This document shows, one piece after another, positions 33,295 through 44,208 of a stretch of 64,000 nucleotides of DNA. Made by a program: the position numbers and the translations under genes. The DNA comes from Adenophora triphylla var. japonica (Eukaryota; Streptophyta; Magnoliopsida; Asterales; Campanulaceae), in NCBI GenBank assembly GCA_022495995.1, contig JAFEMH010001451.1:214501-278500 (forward strand), written 5' to 3'. Under the pieces are notes generated by a model that worked only from the letters and a program-made list of their open reading frames with translations, was not told the DNA's origin and made no database searches. Numbering within the stretch: position 1 is the stretch's first letter; the number at the start of each line of letters is the position of its first letter.

Positions 33295-34290
33295 TCATAC
33301 AAAATACCTCCGCAACTTGTCGCCGTTGACGGGGTGCAGAAATGGGTTGCCATCCAAGTCTGACAGCTGCATAGCTCCTCCGGAGAATACTTTCTTTACT
33401 AAAAACGGTCCAACCCAAATGGGTGCCCACTTGCCCAACGCACTGCTCTGATTTGAGGGCTTCATCTTAAGGACCAGATCACCAGCTTTGATATCCCTGG
33501 GCCTTACTTTCTTATCAAAAGCACGGGCCATTCTCCTCTGATATGCCCTGTTATGCTCCATGGCTTTTAGTCTTCGTTCATCTAGCAGAGCCAGCTCATT
33601 ATATCGACTTTGGAGCCATTCGATCTCGTTCACCTCATTCTCGAGCAAAACCCTGAGGGAAGGAATCTCTAACTCAATGGGCATTACGGCCTCCATTCCG
33701 TAGGTCAGAGCGTATGGGGTTGCGCCGGTGGCAGTTCGGATTGAAGTGCGATAGCCCCATAATGCTAAATGCAGCTTTTCTGGCCAATCTCGTCCTCGCT
33801 CGGCCATCTTCTTTATGATTCTCTCCAAATTCTTATTGGCAGCTTCAACAGCGCCGTTTGTCTGTGGCCTGTATGGTGAAGATTTGTGGCGTTTGACTCG
33901 GTATTCAGTGAGCAACCGATCTGTTTCTCCCTCAAAATGGGTTCCATTGTCAGAAATAATCTCGTTCAGGACTCCATAGCGACAGAAAATCTGTTCCTTT
34001 ATGAATCGGGCAACTTTCTTGGCAGTGAGCACTTTATAAGACGCAGCTTCTACCCATTTTGTGAAGTAATCCACGGCCACTAATACAAATGCATGCCCAT
34101 TGCTCCCAGGCGGAGAAATCTTCCCAATGACATCAATACCCCATGTTGCGAAAGGCCACGGAGTTGTCATACAGTATAAGTCGTGAGGAGGGATGTGGTT
34201 CGTATTGGAGAATCGCCGGCATTTATCACAAGTCCGCACAAAATGGATGCAATCTGTCTCCATAGTGATCCGTAAGTAACCCGGCTGATG
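33295..34290 (-). pseudogene. Integrase of element E
   Basis: Integrase would join element DNA to the chromosome. The 322-codon frame (34263-33295) has the C-terminal Cys pair of the zinc motif (RTCDKC), then the DDE core: TWGIDVIGK, IISDNGTHFEGE and GAVEAANKNLERI supply the two Asp and the Glu. SSPYRPQTNGAVE, LALWGYRTS and ATPYALTYGMEAV are typical of Ty3 integrases. The C-terminus (GDLVLKM, PIWVGPFLVKKVFSGGA) is the DNA-binding barrel; I see no chromodomain. A one-base shift near 34265-34290 separates it from RNase H and the N-terminal half of the zinc motif (HNGACGPHMNARS). Within its own frame the DDE domain is uninterrupted. Confidence 0.85.
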
Positions 34291-35460
34291 ATGCTATGCA
34301 TGAGAGATCGAGCGTTCATATGAGGTCCGCAGGCACCGTTGTGAACGTCTTCCATTACTCTTTGAGCCTTTTCTTTACTGATACAGAGTAGGAGCGGACA
34401 ACCTTCCCTTTTCTTCCATGATTCATTGCCGAGTATGACATATTGTGCTGACAGTCTCTTTAGGGCCTGCAAGCTCTTGGCATGTACTCTTTTTGAATCT
34501 CCTTCTTGGTCCACAGGAAAGGATGCTTCCCCATACTTGAGGTATTGAAAGATCTGATTGTACCACGGTTCACTGACAATCTCGATCTCAATATCACAAC
34601 AATATGCAGGATTTTCTCTTCTACCGACCCTGAATGGCTTGATTGATTTACCTTCTGGGATTTCCACCAAAGAGGCTAAGGTAGCCAGAGCATCTGCGAA
34701 TCTGTTCTTGTCTCGCGGTAAGAACTGGAATGATACTTCCTTGAATTGGCCGACGAGTTCTGCGATGTAAGCATGGTACTTCTGGAGGCATGGGTCTATA
34801 ATTTTCCATTTGTTGGCGGCCTGGTTGATTATCAATTGGGAATCACCGAACACTTCCAATTCTTCCACATGTCGCTCAAGGGCAGCTTCTAGACCGGCTA
34901 TGCAAGCTTCGTACTCGGCTGCATTGTTAGTAACCGAGAAATTCAACTTGATTTCTATGGGAGTATGCATGTCGTTTGGGTCTATTAAAACCATCCCAAT
35001 GCCATTTCCTTTCTTGTTAGCTGCTCCATCAAAGAATAACTGCCACTTGTTTCTGCTTTCTATAGCGAGGAGCCCTTCATCTCGGAAACCGGAGATCCGG
35101 CCCTTGATCTTCAGACTGGGGAATTCGGCCAACCAGTACGCTAATGCCTGTCCTTTTATTGATTTACGGATCACATATTTGATGTCCAATTTGCCAAGAA
35201 GAAAGTCCATTTTGCCAACCTGGTGGAGATGTTTCCTCTGTCACCTTGGAATAGATATCTGATCGGGTCCATCTTGGAGACTAAGTGTACGGTGTGGGAT
35301 AGCATATAGTGCTTTAGCTTTCCGACCACCCATACCAAAGCTGCGCAAGTTTTCTCGAGGGCAGAGTAATTCACTTCACTTCCTTGGAATTTACGGCTGA
35401 CGAAATAAATGGCCTTCTCAATCTTTGAATCCTTCTTTTCTTGTGCTAGCATAGCCCCAA
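34290..35460 (-). pseudogene. Tandem RNase H domains of element E
   Basis: The first, Ty3-type RNase H follows RT (GAMLAQEKKDSKIEKAIY, YSALEKTCAALVWV, LKHYML). A second, archaeal-type RNase H characteristic of the Tat lineage has all four acidic residues: LFFDGAANKKG, NNAAEYEA, VFGDSQLII and RFADALATL. One-base shifts near 35460 and 35195 break the frame between RT, the first and the second domain. The tail (CCDIEIE, YGEASFP, ALKRLSAQYVILG) links to integrase. RNase H removes template RNA during reverse transcription. Confidence 0.85.
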
Positions 35461-36518
35461 ATGGCCGTGTTCGTGACTGCGCGATATAGAAGTAAAGGCT
35501 TGTCTCCGTGAGGTGGGCAGAGAATAGGAGGATTGACGAGATAGGCTTTGATTCTCTCAAAAGCTAGCTGGCATTCCTCGTTCCAAACCACTTCCTGGTT
35601 CTTCTTTAGCAGCTTGAAGATCGGCTCACATATGGTGGTCAATTGGTTGACGAACCTGCTGATGTATTGCAGGCGACCCATGAATCCTTTTACTTCAGAG
35701 ACGGTTCTGGGTGGCTTCATTTCAATGATTGCCTTAACCTTCCTGGGATCTATTTCAATGCCGCGCTCGGTGACCATGTATCCCAGAACTTTACCTCGAA
35801 TAACCCCAAATGTACATTTGGCTGGGTTCAATCTCATGGAGTGCTCTCGGAGTCTGTTAAAGAATTTCCTCAAATCAATGAAGTGCTGTCCTTCTGACCC
35901 TTTCGAATGAATAATCATGTCATCTACATACACTTCAATTTCTCTGTGGATCATGTCGTGGAAAAGGGTAGTGACTGCTCTTTGATAAGTAGCCCCGGCG
36001 TTCTTCAAACCAAATGGCATTACTGTGTAACAATAAGTACCCCACGGAGTTGTAAATGCCGTCTTGTCTTGATCCTCTTCAGCCATCTTAATCTGGTTGT
36101 AACCCGCAAAACCATCAACGAAAGACTTGACCTCAAAGTTCGCGGTTGCATCCACTAGCATATCAATGTTGGGCAAGGGGAAGTCATCTTTAGGACTAGC
36201 CTTATTGAGGTCTCGGAAATCCACGCAGACTCGAACCTTTCCATTTGCTTTGGTGACTGTTACAATGTTTGCCAACCAAGTTGGATATTCAATTACTTTG
36301 ATGAAGCCTACCCGTAGGAGCTTTTCAATTTCTTCTTTCACTTGTAAGGACCATTCAGGTTTTATCCGCCTCAATTTCTGCTTGACTGGCTTAATTTCTG
36401 GATCCACAGGTATTCGGTGTTCCACAATAGAAGCATCCAGCCCCAGCATATCTTTGTAGGACCAAGCGAACACATCCATGAATTCTTTGAGCAACTCAAT
36501 CAAAGTGACCCGCTCATC
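35460..36518 (-). pseudogene. Reverse transcriptase of element E
   Basis: The frame 36503-35418 is uninterrupted across the RT domain: LLKEFMDVFAWSYKDMLG, RRIKPEWSLQVKEEI, VTKANGKVRVCVDF, ASPKDDFPLPNIDMLVD, FVDGFAGYNQIKM, TPWGTYCYTVMPFGLKNAG and the catalytic YVDD (residues 192-195). The thumb region has KCTFGVIRGKVLGYMV and FMGRLQYISRFVNQLT. A TGA at 36519-36521 separates it from the upstream spacer and a shift near 35460 from RNase H. This RT domain alone is intact. Confidence 0.85.
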
Positions 36519-37657
36519 TCAGGAGAAGAAGCTACCAATCTGCGTTTCTTTGGGTTCTTCGGCTGTTCCCAGGTTCACTGTTGTTAATACCTCATCGGCA
36601 GCTTGGGCCCGACTTTCCTTTTGTTTACAAGCCTGTTTTGAATCTTTTTCTAAAAATTGTTCATCGATTAAGTCTGCATTATCTTCAATTGAATTAGGCT
36701 TAATTAATTTTAAATCTTGATGATTATTTTTTGTTAAGCATTCAATTGTTAGATTGGCAATCACGGGGTACTCAGAAAGATCGACCATTTTATTCAAAGA
36801 AAAGGGGAATACAGTGTTTACAACTCGAAGACGGTCTTCTGTCGTGAGGACATTAGACCGGTCAGAAGACTCAAATTCTATAACAAGAGACTCGGGAGAC
36901 TGACTCAAGACACAGGGGATGAATGTAGACTTGGAGGGACAAGGACGAGGTTTGAGCCCTAGCTTTTCAATCATAGTCTCCTTGTCGGCGACCGGTCCTC
37001 GGAACGAAGTCCAGTGCAACGGTCCTTCGCGGCGGCCTCCAGCCTTGACTAGTTCCACAGCTAGATTCTTTCTCGAATTCTAGCATAGCTACCACCTCAC
37101 CGTCGAGGAAAAGTCAATCAGATCATTCGGCTCCTTAGCACCATCTCTCATTTCTGCCAAAGACGTACCGCTTCCGTGCTCGATGCCCCCGCTCTTCAAA
37201 CAAATCCGCCAACTCGCCATCAATATCTGTGGTCGCACCGCGAATTTTACATATTGTGGGCTCATCCGGAACAAGCTTTTCAAACTGATTCTCATATTCA
37301 GGTCCCCAGAAGTGGTAGCTGCTCTCGTAGGTGGCGGTCACACCTTGCCTTTTGGGCAAACTATCAAACATTTCTTTCACCGAATTCTTGCTATTGGCGA
37401 ACCTCTCGGATCGTCTTCATTCTTTCTTCCGCTGGAATCAGCCTTGGCTCAGGACAAATAAACATATCCCCATCCTCTCTGACAAAGTGCTTATTCAGAG
37501 ACCAACTGTGCGGGCGCATTTCAGGCTTCTTGTACATTCTACCGGCTGCTGAGGTCATCTTTTCTTTGAAAGCCTCGGTTTTGTCATACACCTTATCTTC
37601 CTTAGTCACAGCATACCCCAAACTTTGCCTATTTCTCTTAGCCTGGCAAGTACAAGC
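36519..37657 (-). pseudogene. Protease-RT spacer of element E
   Basis: The frames 37621-37391, 37380-37135 and 37058-36519 carry segments also found in element F's spacer: DSLPKRQGVTATYESSYHF, GDMFICPEPRLIPAEE, PFSLNKMVDLSEYPVIANL and TTVNLGTAEEPKETQIG. Shifts near 37385 and 37075 disrupt it. In Ogre elements this interval is known to contain a spliced intron; whether that holds here cannot be told from sequence. Confidence 0.6.
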
Positions 37658-38518
37658 CTACACGGTCCCTGTTGGCGTTTCCCACCCTGCACTGTGGATA
37701 TAGCTCATACCTCTTAGCATTTTCAACACAGGAGGAATCTTGTCTGAAGATGTCATCAGATCTATGGTACAGACTTGCCCCTTAGGCTTCTCAATTGTGA
37801 ATCCGCTGAGCATTGGATTTTCTTGGTCGAGTTTGATCTCCATTACTGGTAAGGTATTTGCGCTGGTTTCTCCGATCGTAACACTATCACCATAGATGGT
37901 TGTCGGCACCCCTTCTGCACAAACTTTAAACATTGGTGAAGCGTGGAAGCTACGGCTCCAATCTCGTGGATCCGGGGTCTACCCAATAATGCTTTGAGAA
38001 TGTAACAGAATGTCTATAACCTAAAACTCTACCATCATCTCTTTACCTCCAAACATCAGATTAAGGGAGACTATCCCTAACACTGCCCGGGATGTCGAAT
38101 CATAAGCCTTTATGGTCTGGTTAGATGGTTTAAGGTTCTGCGCGTTGATGTCCAACATACTCATCATTTTGGCGGGGAGCACATTCATAGCTGACCCATT
38201 ATCTATCAACACATGGGGAATCCGCCGTCCCTCCAGAGGCACCGTAATGTGTAAGGATTCGTTATGTTTCGCACCGTAAGCAGGCAAGTCAAGATCTGTG
38301 AAAGTAATGATATTCCCATACTGAGCCGTTCCAATCAACTGACATGCTTCGTCTGGGGTAGCGTTGATGGATACCTTCGTCTTGGACAAAGCTTCTTCCA
38401 ACTTTAATTTGTGAGGGTAGGAGGATGTAAGTAGGGACCACAAAGAAATATCGGCTTGCGTTCTTTTCAACTGTGTCAGTATCGGGTCTTCCTGAACTTC
38501 TTCGTCTAGCCTGTGAGG
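37658..38518 (-). pseudogene. Protease of element E
   Basis: The frame 38470-38021 carries ADISLWSLLTSSYPHKLK, GNIITFTDLDLPAYGAKHNE, the retropepsin motif VLIDNGSAMNVLPAKMM (DNGS active site), QTIKAYDSTSRAVLG and LMFGGKEMMVEF. A shift near 38020, within the ILGRPW-encoding stretch, is followed by the HQCFKVCAEGVP-like tail and post-protease segment (37933-37658). A TAG at 38522-38524 separates it from the gag part upstream. A protease of this kind would mature the polyprotein. Confidence 0.8.
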
Positions 38519-38521
38519 ATT

Positions 38522-40294
38522 CTAAGAGGACTGAGGGTTAGAGCCTGCAACTGCTTTCCCTTTCCCGGACGGATCTGGATTATTTACTCCCAACATTCTT
38601 CCTGAGCGAGTCAACAGATTAACTTCTTGCTGTTCATCAACCACAAATTCTTTACTAGCTTCCTTGAGTTCTGTTAACGTGAGCGGGACAGGGTGATTGC
38701 TATATGGCCAAGCTGCTTGTCGTATCTCATAGATGGTCAAAGGTGCTTCCCAACTAGCTGCTATTCTGAGTTCCTCCAAGGAAATTGGGGATTCTCTAGG
38801 AGTCATTGAAGATATAGCATTAACGATCAAGCGTTCTTCGTAATCATCAAGTTCAAAAATATTATTCACATCATGTAAATCATCGAGATACAGAACATAA
38901 CAGAAGTTATCTTTCATTTCATCAGAACAGGAGATTACATCAGTTTCGAACTCATTACAACCATTGCTATCATTTCCCACTACGGATTCCCCAAACTCTA
39001 TTACATTAACAAAATAATCGTTCCCAAAGTCAGTAAGATTCACATTGTTGCTCGGCAGAGGATTGTTGACAATATTCGGGCGAGGAGATTTCTCTATCTT
39101 CTTATCATCCACTAAGCCTTGAATTATCTTTTTGAGAGTTACGCAGGAGTTTGTAGTGTGCCCCGGAAATTGGTGAAAACGGAAATACTTGCTAGCATCC
39201 ATATGAGGATTAGGGCGAGCAGGACTGTAGTTTTCCAATGGCTTGATCATGCCAGTTCGTAACAAACCGTTGAAAACTTCCTCTGTTGACATACCCAAAT
39301 CATCAAATCGCGGTTGTGGCCTAGGTGGAAATCTCATTGGATTCTGCACATTGTTACTTCCCTTTTGAAGATTATTGATACTATTGTCTTTGGCCGGCTC
39401 TCTTCCTCTTGGCGCCATCGCTGAGACAGGATTGGATGCTAGGCATTTTAGAGCCACCATGTTTTTGGCTTTGATTCCTTCTTTGTAGTTTCCATCTTCG
39501 TTTGTGAAAGAGGCTTCTCCGCTTTTGAGGTATTGGTATACTTGGCTGTACCAGTGATCATCGATCAGTTCATATTCAACTTCGATCTCACAACAGTAGG
39601 CTGGGGTCTTCCGTCTCCCTACTTTGAATGGATTTATTGATTTCCCCTCGGGAATTTCAATGAGATAGGCTAGAGTGGCCAAGGCATCGGCGAAGCGGTT
39701 CTTGTCCCTCGACAAGTAGTGGAAAGAGATTTCCTTGAATTGAGCGATGAGCTCTTCCATGTATGCGTGGTACTTCTGGAGACCATGGTCTATCGTCTTC
39801 CATCTGTTGGACACCTGATTGATGATCAGTGCTGAGTCTCCGTATACTTCCAATTCTTTGATGTTGCGTTCAAGAGCGGCTTCAAAACCGGCTACGTATG
39901 CTTCATATTCTGCTGCGTTGTTGGTTACTTCAAAATTCAACTTTATGGCTATGGGGGTGTGCTCGTCTTTTGGATCAACCAGGAGCATTCCAATACCCTT
40001 TCCTTTCTTGTTGGCTGCCCCATCAAAGAAGAGTTGACAGCGGTTTTCACTGTCGAGCGAAAAGATTTCGTCATTGGGAAATTGTGGGTTGGGACCCTTG
40101 AGTTCGTTGCTTGGGAAGTCTTCCAGTTGATCTGCCATTACTCGACCCTTCATTGATTTCCTGGTCATGTACTTGATGTCGAACTCAGCCAGGAAGAATG
40201 ACCACTTGGCTACTCTCATTGATAATGATGGCTTATCGAAAAAATATTTGACTGGGTCCATCTTGGAGACCAGAAGTACTGAATGGGATTGCAT
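38522..40294 (-). CDS. Chimeric ORF: C RNase H fused in frame to E gag C-terminus
   Basis: One open frame of 590 codons joins parts of two elements. Residues 1-40 are the end of C's first RNase H. Residues about 85-210 are its archaeal-type RNase H with D91, E131, D153 and D203 (LFFDGAANKKG, NNAAEYEA, VYGDSALII, RFADALATL). After ALKCLA (about residue 284) the frame passes into SNPVSAMAPRG, the gag tail of E; C's own gag has the matching ASNPVSAPGKG. Residues about 360-385 hold a zinc-knuckle-like motif with the first Cys lost (FRFHQFPGHTTNSC), followed by an acidic linker. C's integrase is missing. The fusion looks like an inversion breakpoint that happened to keep the frame. Expression is unknown. 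Confidence 0.75.
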   Translation of the reverse strand: MQSHSVLLVSKMDPVKYFFDKPSLSMRVAKWSFFLAEFDIKYMTRKSMKGRVMADQLEDFPSNELKGPNPQFPNDEIFSLDSENRCQLFFDGAANKKGKGIGMLLVDPKDEHTPIAIKLNFEVTNNAAEYEAYVAGFEAALERNIKELEVYGDSALIINQVSNRWKTIDHGLQKYHAYMEELIAQFKEISFHYLSRDKNRFADALATLAYLIEIPEGKSINPFKVGRRKTPAYCCEIEVEYELIDDHWYSQVYQYLKSGEASFTNEDGNYKEGIKAKNMVALKCLASNPVSAMAPRGREPAKDNSINNLQKGSNNVQNPMRFPPRPQPRFDDLGMSTEEVFNGLLRTGMIKPLENYSPARPNPHMDASKYFRFHQFPGHTTNSCVTLKKIIQGLVDDKKIEKSPRPNIVNNPLPSNNVNLTDFGNDYFVNVIEFGESVVGNDSNGCNEFETDVISCSDEMKDNFCYVLYLDDLHDVNNIFELDDYEERLIVNAISSMTPRESPISLEELRIAASWEAPLTIYEIRQAAWPYSNHPVPLTLTELKEASKEFVVDEQQEVNLLTRSGRMLGVNNPDPSGKGKAVAGSNPQSS

Positions 40295-40867
40295 GTAGTG
40301 TTTTAGCTTCCCGACTACCTATACCAAGGCGGTACAAGTTTTCTCTAAGGCGGAGTAGTTTAGTTCACTTCCGTGAAGTTTTTGGTTCACGAAGTAGATT
40401 GCATTCTCAACTTTTGAATCCTTCTTTTCTTGCGCCAGCATAGCCCCAATTGACGTATCAGTCACAGTCAGGTATAGGAGGAGAGGCTTATCTTCATGCG
40501 GTGGGCATAGGATCGGGGGGTTCACCAAGTATATCTTGATTTTCTCGAAAGCTTCTTGGCATTCAATGTTCCATTCGATATCAGCATTTTTCTTCATTAG
40601 CTTGAATATTGGCTCGCAGAGAGACGTCAGCTAGTTGACAAAGTGGCTGATGTATTGAAGTCTTCCCATGAAATTTTTCACTTCTGTCAATGTTCGCGGT
40701 GGCTTCATGTCGATGATGGCCTTGATATTCTTGGGGTCGGCTTCAATGCCTCTTTCTGTGACCATGTACCCTAGTACTTTGCCTCATTTTACACCGAAGG
40801 TGCACTTTGCAGGGTTCAGTTTCATGGAGTGCTTTCTGAGTCGGTTGATGAATTTCCTCAAGTCTAT
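40295..40867 (-). pseudogene. C-terminal RT and first RNase H of element C (inverted)
   Basis: Reading minus from 40867: ATAGA then DLRKFINRLRKHSMKLNPAKCTFGV, which completes C's RT after the YVDD at 27375-27386. It continues through KVLGYMVTERGIEADPKNIK, FMGRLQYISHFVN and ILCPPHEDKPLLLYLTVTD to GAMLAQEKKDSKVENA and YSALEKTCTALV. Stops: TGA at about 40784 for Arg, TAG at about 40625 for Gln and TAG at 40319-40321 for Trp, all of the C-to-T class. The D insertion lies immediately right (40868). Confidence 0.85.
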
Positions 40868-42468
40868 TGATGGATGAAAACTCCCTCTTGTAATAAAAAC
40901 CGAGCAAGTGTACTCACTACCGGTGTAGCAGTATGCAAATGCAGGGGTCGAATCCACAGAGACTCGTTGGTAAACAAGTAAAGTAAACGCAATGAATTTA
41001 GTAACCAGATTTTATAGATTTGATTTAAAAACTAAGAGCATAAATTAATTAACAAAAACTAACTAAACGAGAAAACAAATTATGAGCAGAGATTCGTAAA
41101 TTGGATTTCACTTTACCATCATTCTATGCAGAATTTTACTTATAAAACATCAACTCAACTTTTAGGGTTCATTCACTTTGGCTAGGATCGACACGGTTAG
41201 GTGGCCGGATTACAATCCTAAATACTCTTTTTAATATTGTGACTTCTATTACGGTACCACAATATGCCAAGAATAAATTAAGAACATAAGAATAAAAGAA
41301 CCTAACTTTGATCAGTTTCTATTACGGCCCCGATTAAAGTTATTCAATTAATAATAGTCTATGTATCAAAATCCCAAATTAATGGCGAATTCGATACCCA
41401 ATTATTCAAAGATGAGTTCATATCTTAACATACGTCTCGAATCTAAGAATAAGAAATTAAAATCTATTAATGAACTAGAAGGAATTAAATAGAAAGAATT
41501 AAAATATTATTGCATAGAAATCCGGTGAAGATCAAAACAATCTACAAATCTAAGAATTTAGCTACTCATAATTTACAAATAATAAAACCTGGAATTCGGA
41601 ATAATTCTTCTCTTCAATGGAATTGTTAAAGAACAAATAATACTCCAAAAACTATGATATGATCTCCTTTATAGTAACGTGGCTGTGGTTTTTATATAAA
41701 AAGAATAGGGTAACAATCTAGGTTGAGAAATCCCAAGAATGCCCTTCATTAGACTGTGAAAACCGCAGCTGGAATCGACGTAGCGCGACCGCCCTTGTTG
41801 TTGGCGCGGTCGCCCTAGTTGGCAGCAACTTGGCCGGCGTTTCCTTTGTTGTAGCGCGGCCGCCCTTGTTGATTGGCGCGGTAGCCCTAGTGCACAGTTC
41901 TTGTTGGCCGCAGCTAGCTTCAATTTCCTCCTTGCCCATATTTCCTGCTATGCTTGGCCCAAAAACTCCCTCCTGGCCAGCAAATCCTAGGCCATGGCCC
42001 CAATTGTCTTGGCCAAATACCTTGCAGTGGCCGGCCACCTTGGCCTAGTAGTTTGTATATTTAGTATTAGTTCCGTCTCGCGATTTTGCAGTCGCACTTT
42101 GGCCACTATAAAAAATTCTTTTGCACTTCGCTCTTTGGGATTTTATTTTTCATTTTAACCCATGAATTTTTCTAAATCAAATTCGTCCAAAATTTCCATA
42201 TTTCCAATTTGGTCCTTGAATTTTCCAATATTTCCAATTTAGCCCTTGGACTTCCAAATGTCAGTTTTGTCCTAGATTTTTCAGAATTGCAATTTGATCC
42301 AAAAGCTTCCAAAGTACGCTCCAATCCTCCGTTTTCAACATTGTTGCACTTCAACCCCTGTACTTTCAAAACACTCACAAACTATATCAAATATACATAA
42401 AACTCGGGAATCAAACACAAAGAAAGCCTAAAAGTGCATCATTTGGATGGGTAAATACACATCCATCA
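40868..42468 (-). repeat. 3' LTR of element D
   Basis: 1601 bp with TGATGGATG...CATCCATCA ends. It contains CG-rich stretches such as GGCGCGGTCGCCC near 41805 and a TATATAAA box. It is intact and shows what the disrupted 5' LTR looked like before E inserted at its GGAAT (42407-42411 equivalent). Confidence 0.95.
41691..41700 (-). promoter_or_regulatory. LTR TATA box of element D, 3' LTR
   Basis: The sequence TTTATATAAA is palindromic. On the minus strand it is preceded by CTATTCTTTT and followed by AACC. The equivalent in the 5' LTR is at 47443-47452. Confidence 0.5.
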
Positions 42469-44208
42469 AACACCCACAAACTAACCTTTTGCTCGTCCCG
42501 AGTAAAACTAAACTAAAAGAAGCAAAATACAGTTACTCTAACTACTAATAATAAAACATTAAAGCAAAATAATTATTTTTGGGATGTTCTATCACAGATG
42601 AGTCATTGGCCACACAAGTCTCAGATCCTTACCAACACACATAATCAACAAGTGCCACCACAGTAATGGGATTACAATCACATTGAAGCATAAAACTCAC
42701 AATTTTCCACCGCGGCCTGAATGATGAATGAATTCTGGGAGGTCACTGCCAACAACCTAAGATTGTTTATGGATTCACTAAGCGATGCTCTAAATCAATA
42801 TGCCATAGACAGTACAACCCAAAAAGGACACTCATATGCATATTTACACGATTGTCAACCCGGTTACTCGGTATTTGAAAGAATGATATGGCTTAAAGTG
42901 TTATGGTGCGACAATTCGCGAGGGCTAGGTTCATGGTTACAAATGAAGGTAAGGACATACGAACATAAGAAAGTGAAACTAGAAAGTCTTATTTTAACCA
43001 TACATCCTCACTTTGATGATAATTTCTCCACTCACCCTTATTACTTCCCAATGTGCCAACCCACAAACTAAAACTTTTTCATACATTGACATGGGGTTGA
43101 GCACATTCCATTACTTTCTTTGGTCACCTTGAAACATAATTTCCACTTCAACATTATAGAGGGCAAGGCTTCATTTTTTTATATTTTTTTTTTGAATTGC
43201 ACAAACAAATATATCACGAAGAATGTGCATTTAATATTTTGCTCAAGCCCCTCTTTTCATTACATAACATGACCCTTTTATTTCTTTTTGTGACCACTTT
43301 CCACTCAATCCTTTGATTTTCATAACATCCCCCAAAATATTCCCATTCTTTCCCTAGTTTCACTTTCTTGAAAAGGTGAGAAAATAGTGTATAAGTTAAA
43401 AAGGGTGGGATAATGAGGGTACAAATGAAGGCGAATGGTGGTCTAAGATAACCTCCCACTTTGTGAGAGATTCCATTCTTTTTCAAGCTCAAAAGGGGTT
43501 CTAGCGGAAAATTTTATATAAGTGACTAGAAAGTTTAAGGCTCACAAAAAGGGATTCAAAGAATAGCCATATATATCAAGTAACCTATTGACGTGCTATT
43601 GACAATCATGCAAACATGTTCTAGGGACCCCGAGAATACACAAAGTGATCCCATAAAAGGCACCTAAGCTGATGACAATGACCAAGAATATGATACGGAA
43701 GTGAGAGGTGGTGCAATCATAATTTAAATGTTTCAATGCAAACCTAATCACCAGACTAATAGTAGCACATGTGATTTTAAATTTAAAGTACACTCTAATC
43801 ATCACAGACTTTGGCCAACATCCCAACTATGAAAAGAACAAAAATTTTTAAATTTTTTTTAGAGGGTGACACTATATACACTCCCCTATAAACCCACAAA
43901 CTCGGAGAGTTGCCCACCCCCAAACTCAAAACATGCTATGTCCTCATAGCAAAGAGAACAAAAGCATGCCTTGGGTTCGACAGATAGCAAGACACTACTA
44001 AACAGTAATTACCATAAAAATAAAACATACCTCATTGGGTTGCCTCCCAAGCAGCGCATTTGGTTAAAGTCGTTAGCCCGACTATGGTCCCAAGCTTACT
44101 TGGCCTTAGCTTTGCGGCCTTTGGACCATCTCTTCTCCTCACGGGCACAAACGCCCTTCTCTTTCCAAATTAGCTCTCCATTGTCAACAAGTAGGGGTGA
44201 AGCCACAT
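42469..44208 (-). other. Non-coding internal region of element D
   Basis: This AT-rich stretch lies between the gag-pro stop and the 3' LTR. The ORFs present are short and in both orientations, without recognisable motifs. Athila pol and its env-like ORF should be here and are absent, with no detectable remnant. Confidence 0.6.

Larger units (their letters stand above)
27494..39440 (-). mobile_element. Tat-lineage retrotransposon E, 3' part (pol, antisense gene, 3' LTR)
   Basis: On the minus strand the order is gag tail, protease, RT, two RNase H domains, integrase, 3' UTR hairpins, antisense gene, minisatellite, PPT and 3' LTR. Its 5' half (LTR, PBS, gag N-terminus) lies at 48165-52385 in plus orientation. 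Both outer LTR ends carry the same 5-bp duplication (ATTCC/GGAAT) in D's LTR, so these are two halves of one insertion split by an inversion. The only obvious loss is roughly 60-70 gag codons at the breakpoint. Confidence 0.75.

Noticed and set aside
42469..44208. Envelope-like ORF of an Athila element
   Set aside because: No ORF of adequate length or transmembrane pattern is present between gag-pro and the 3' LTR.
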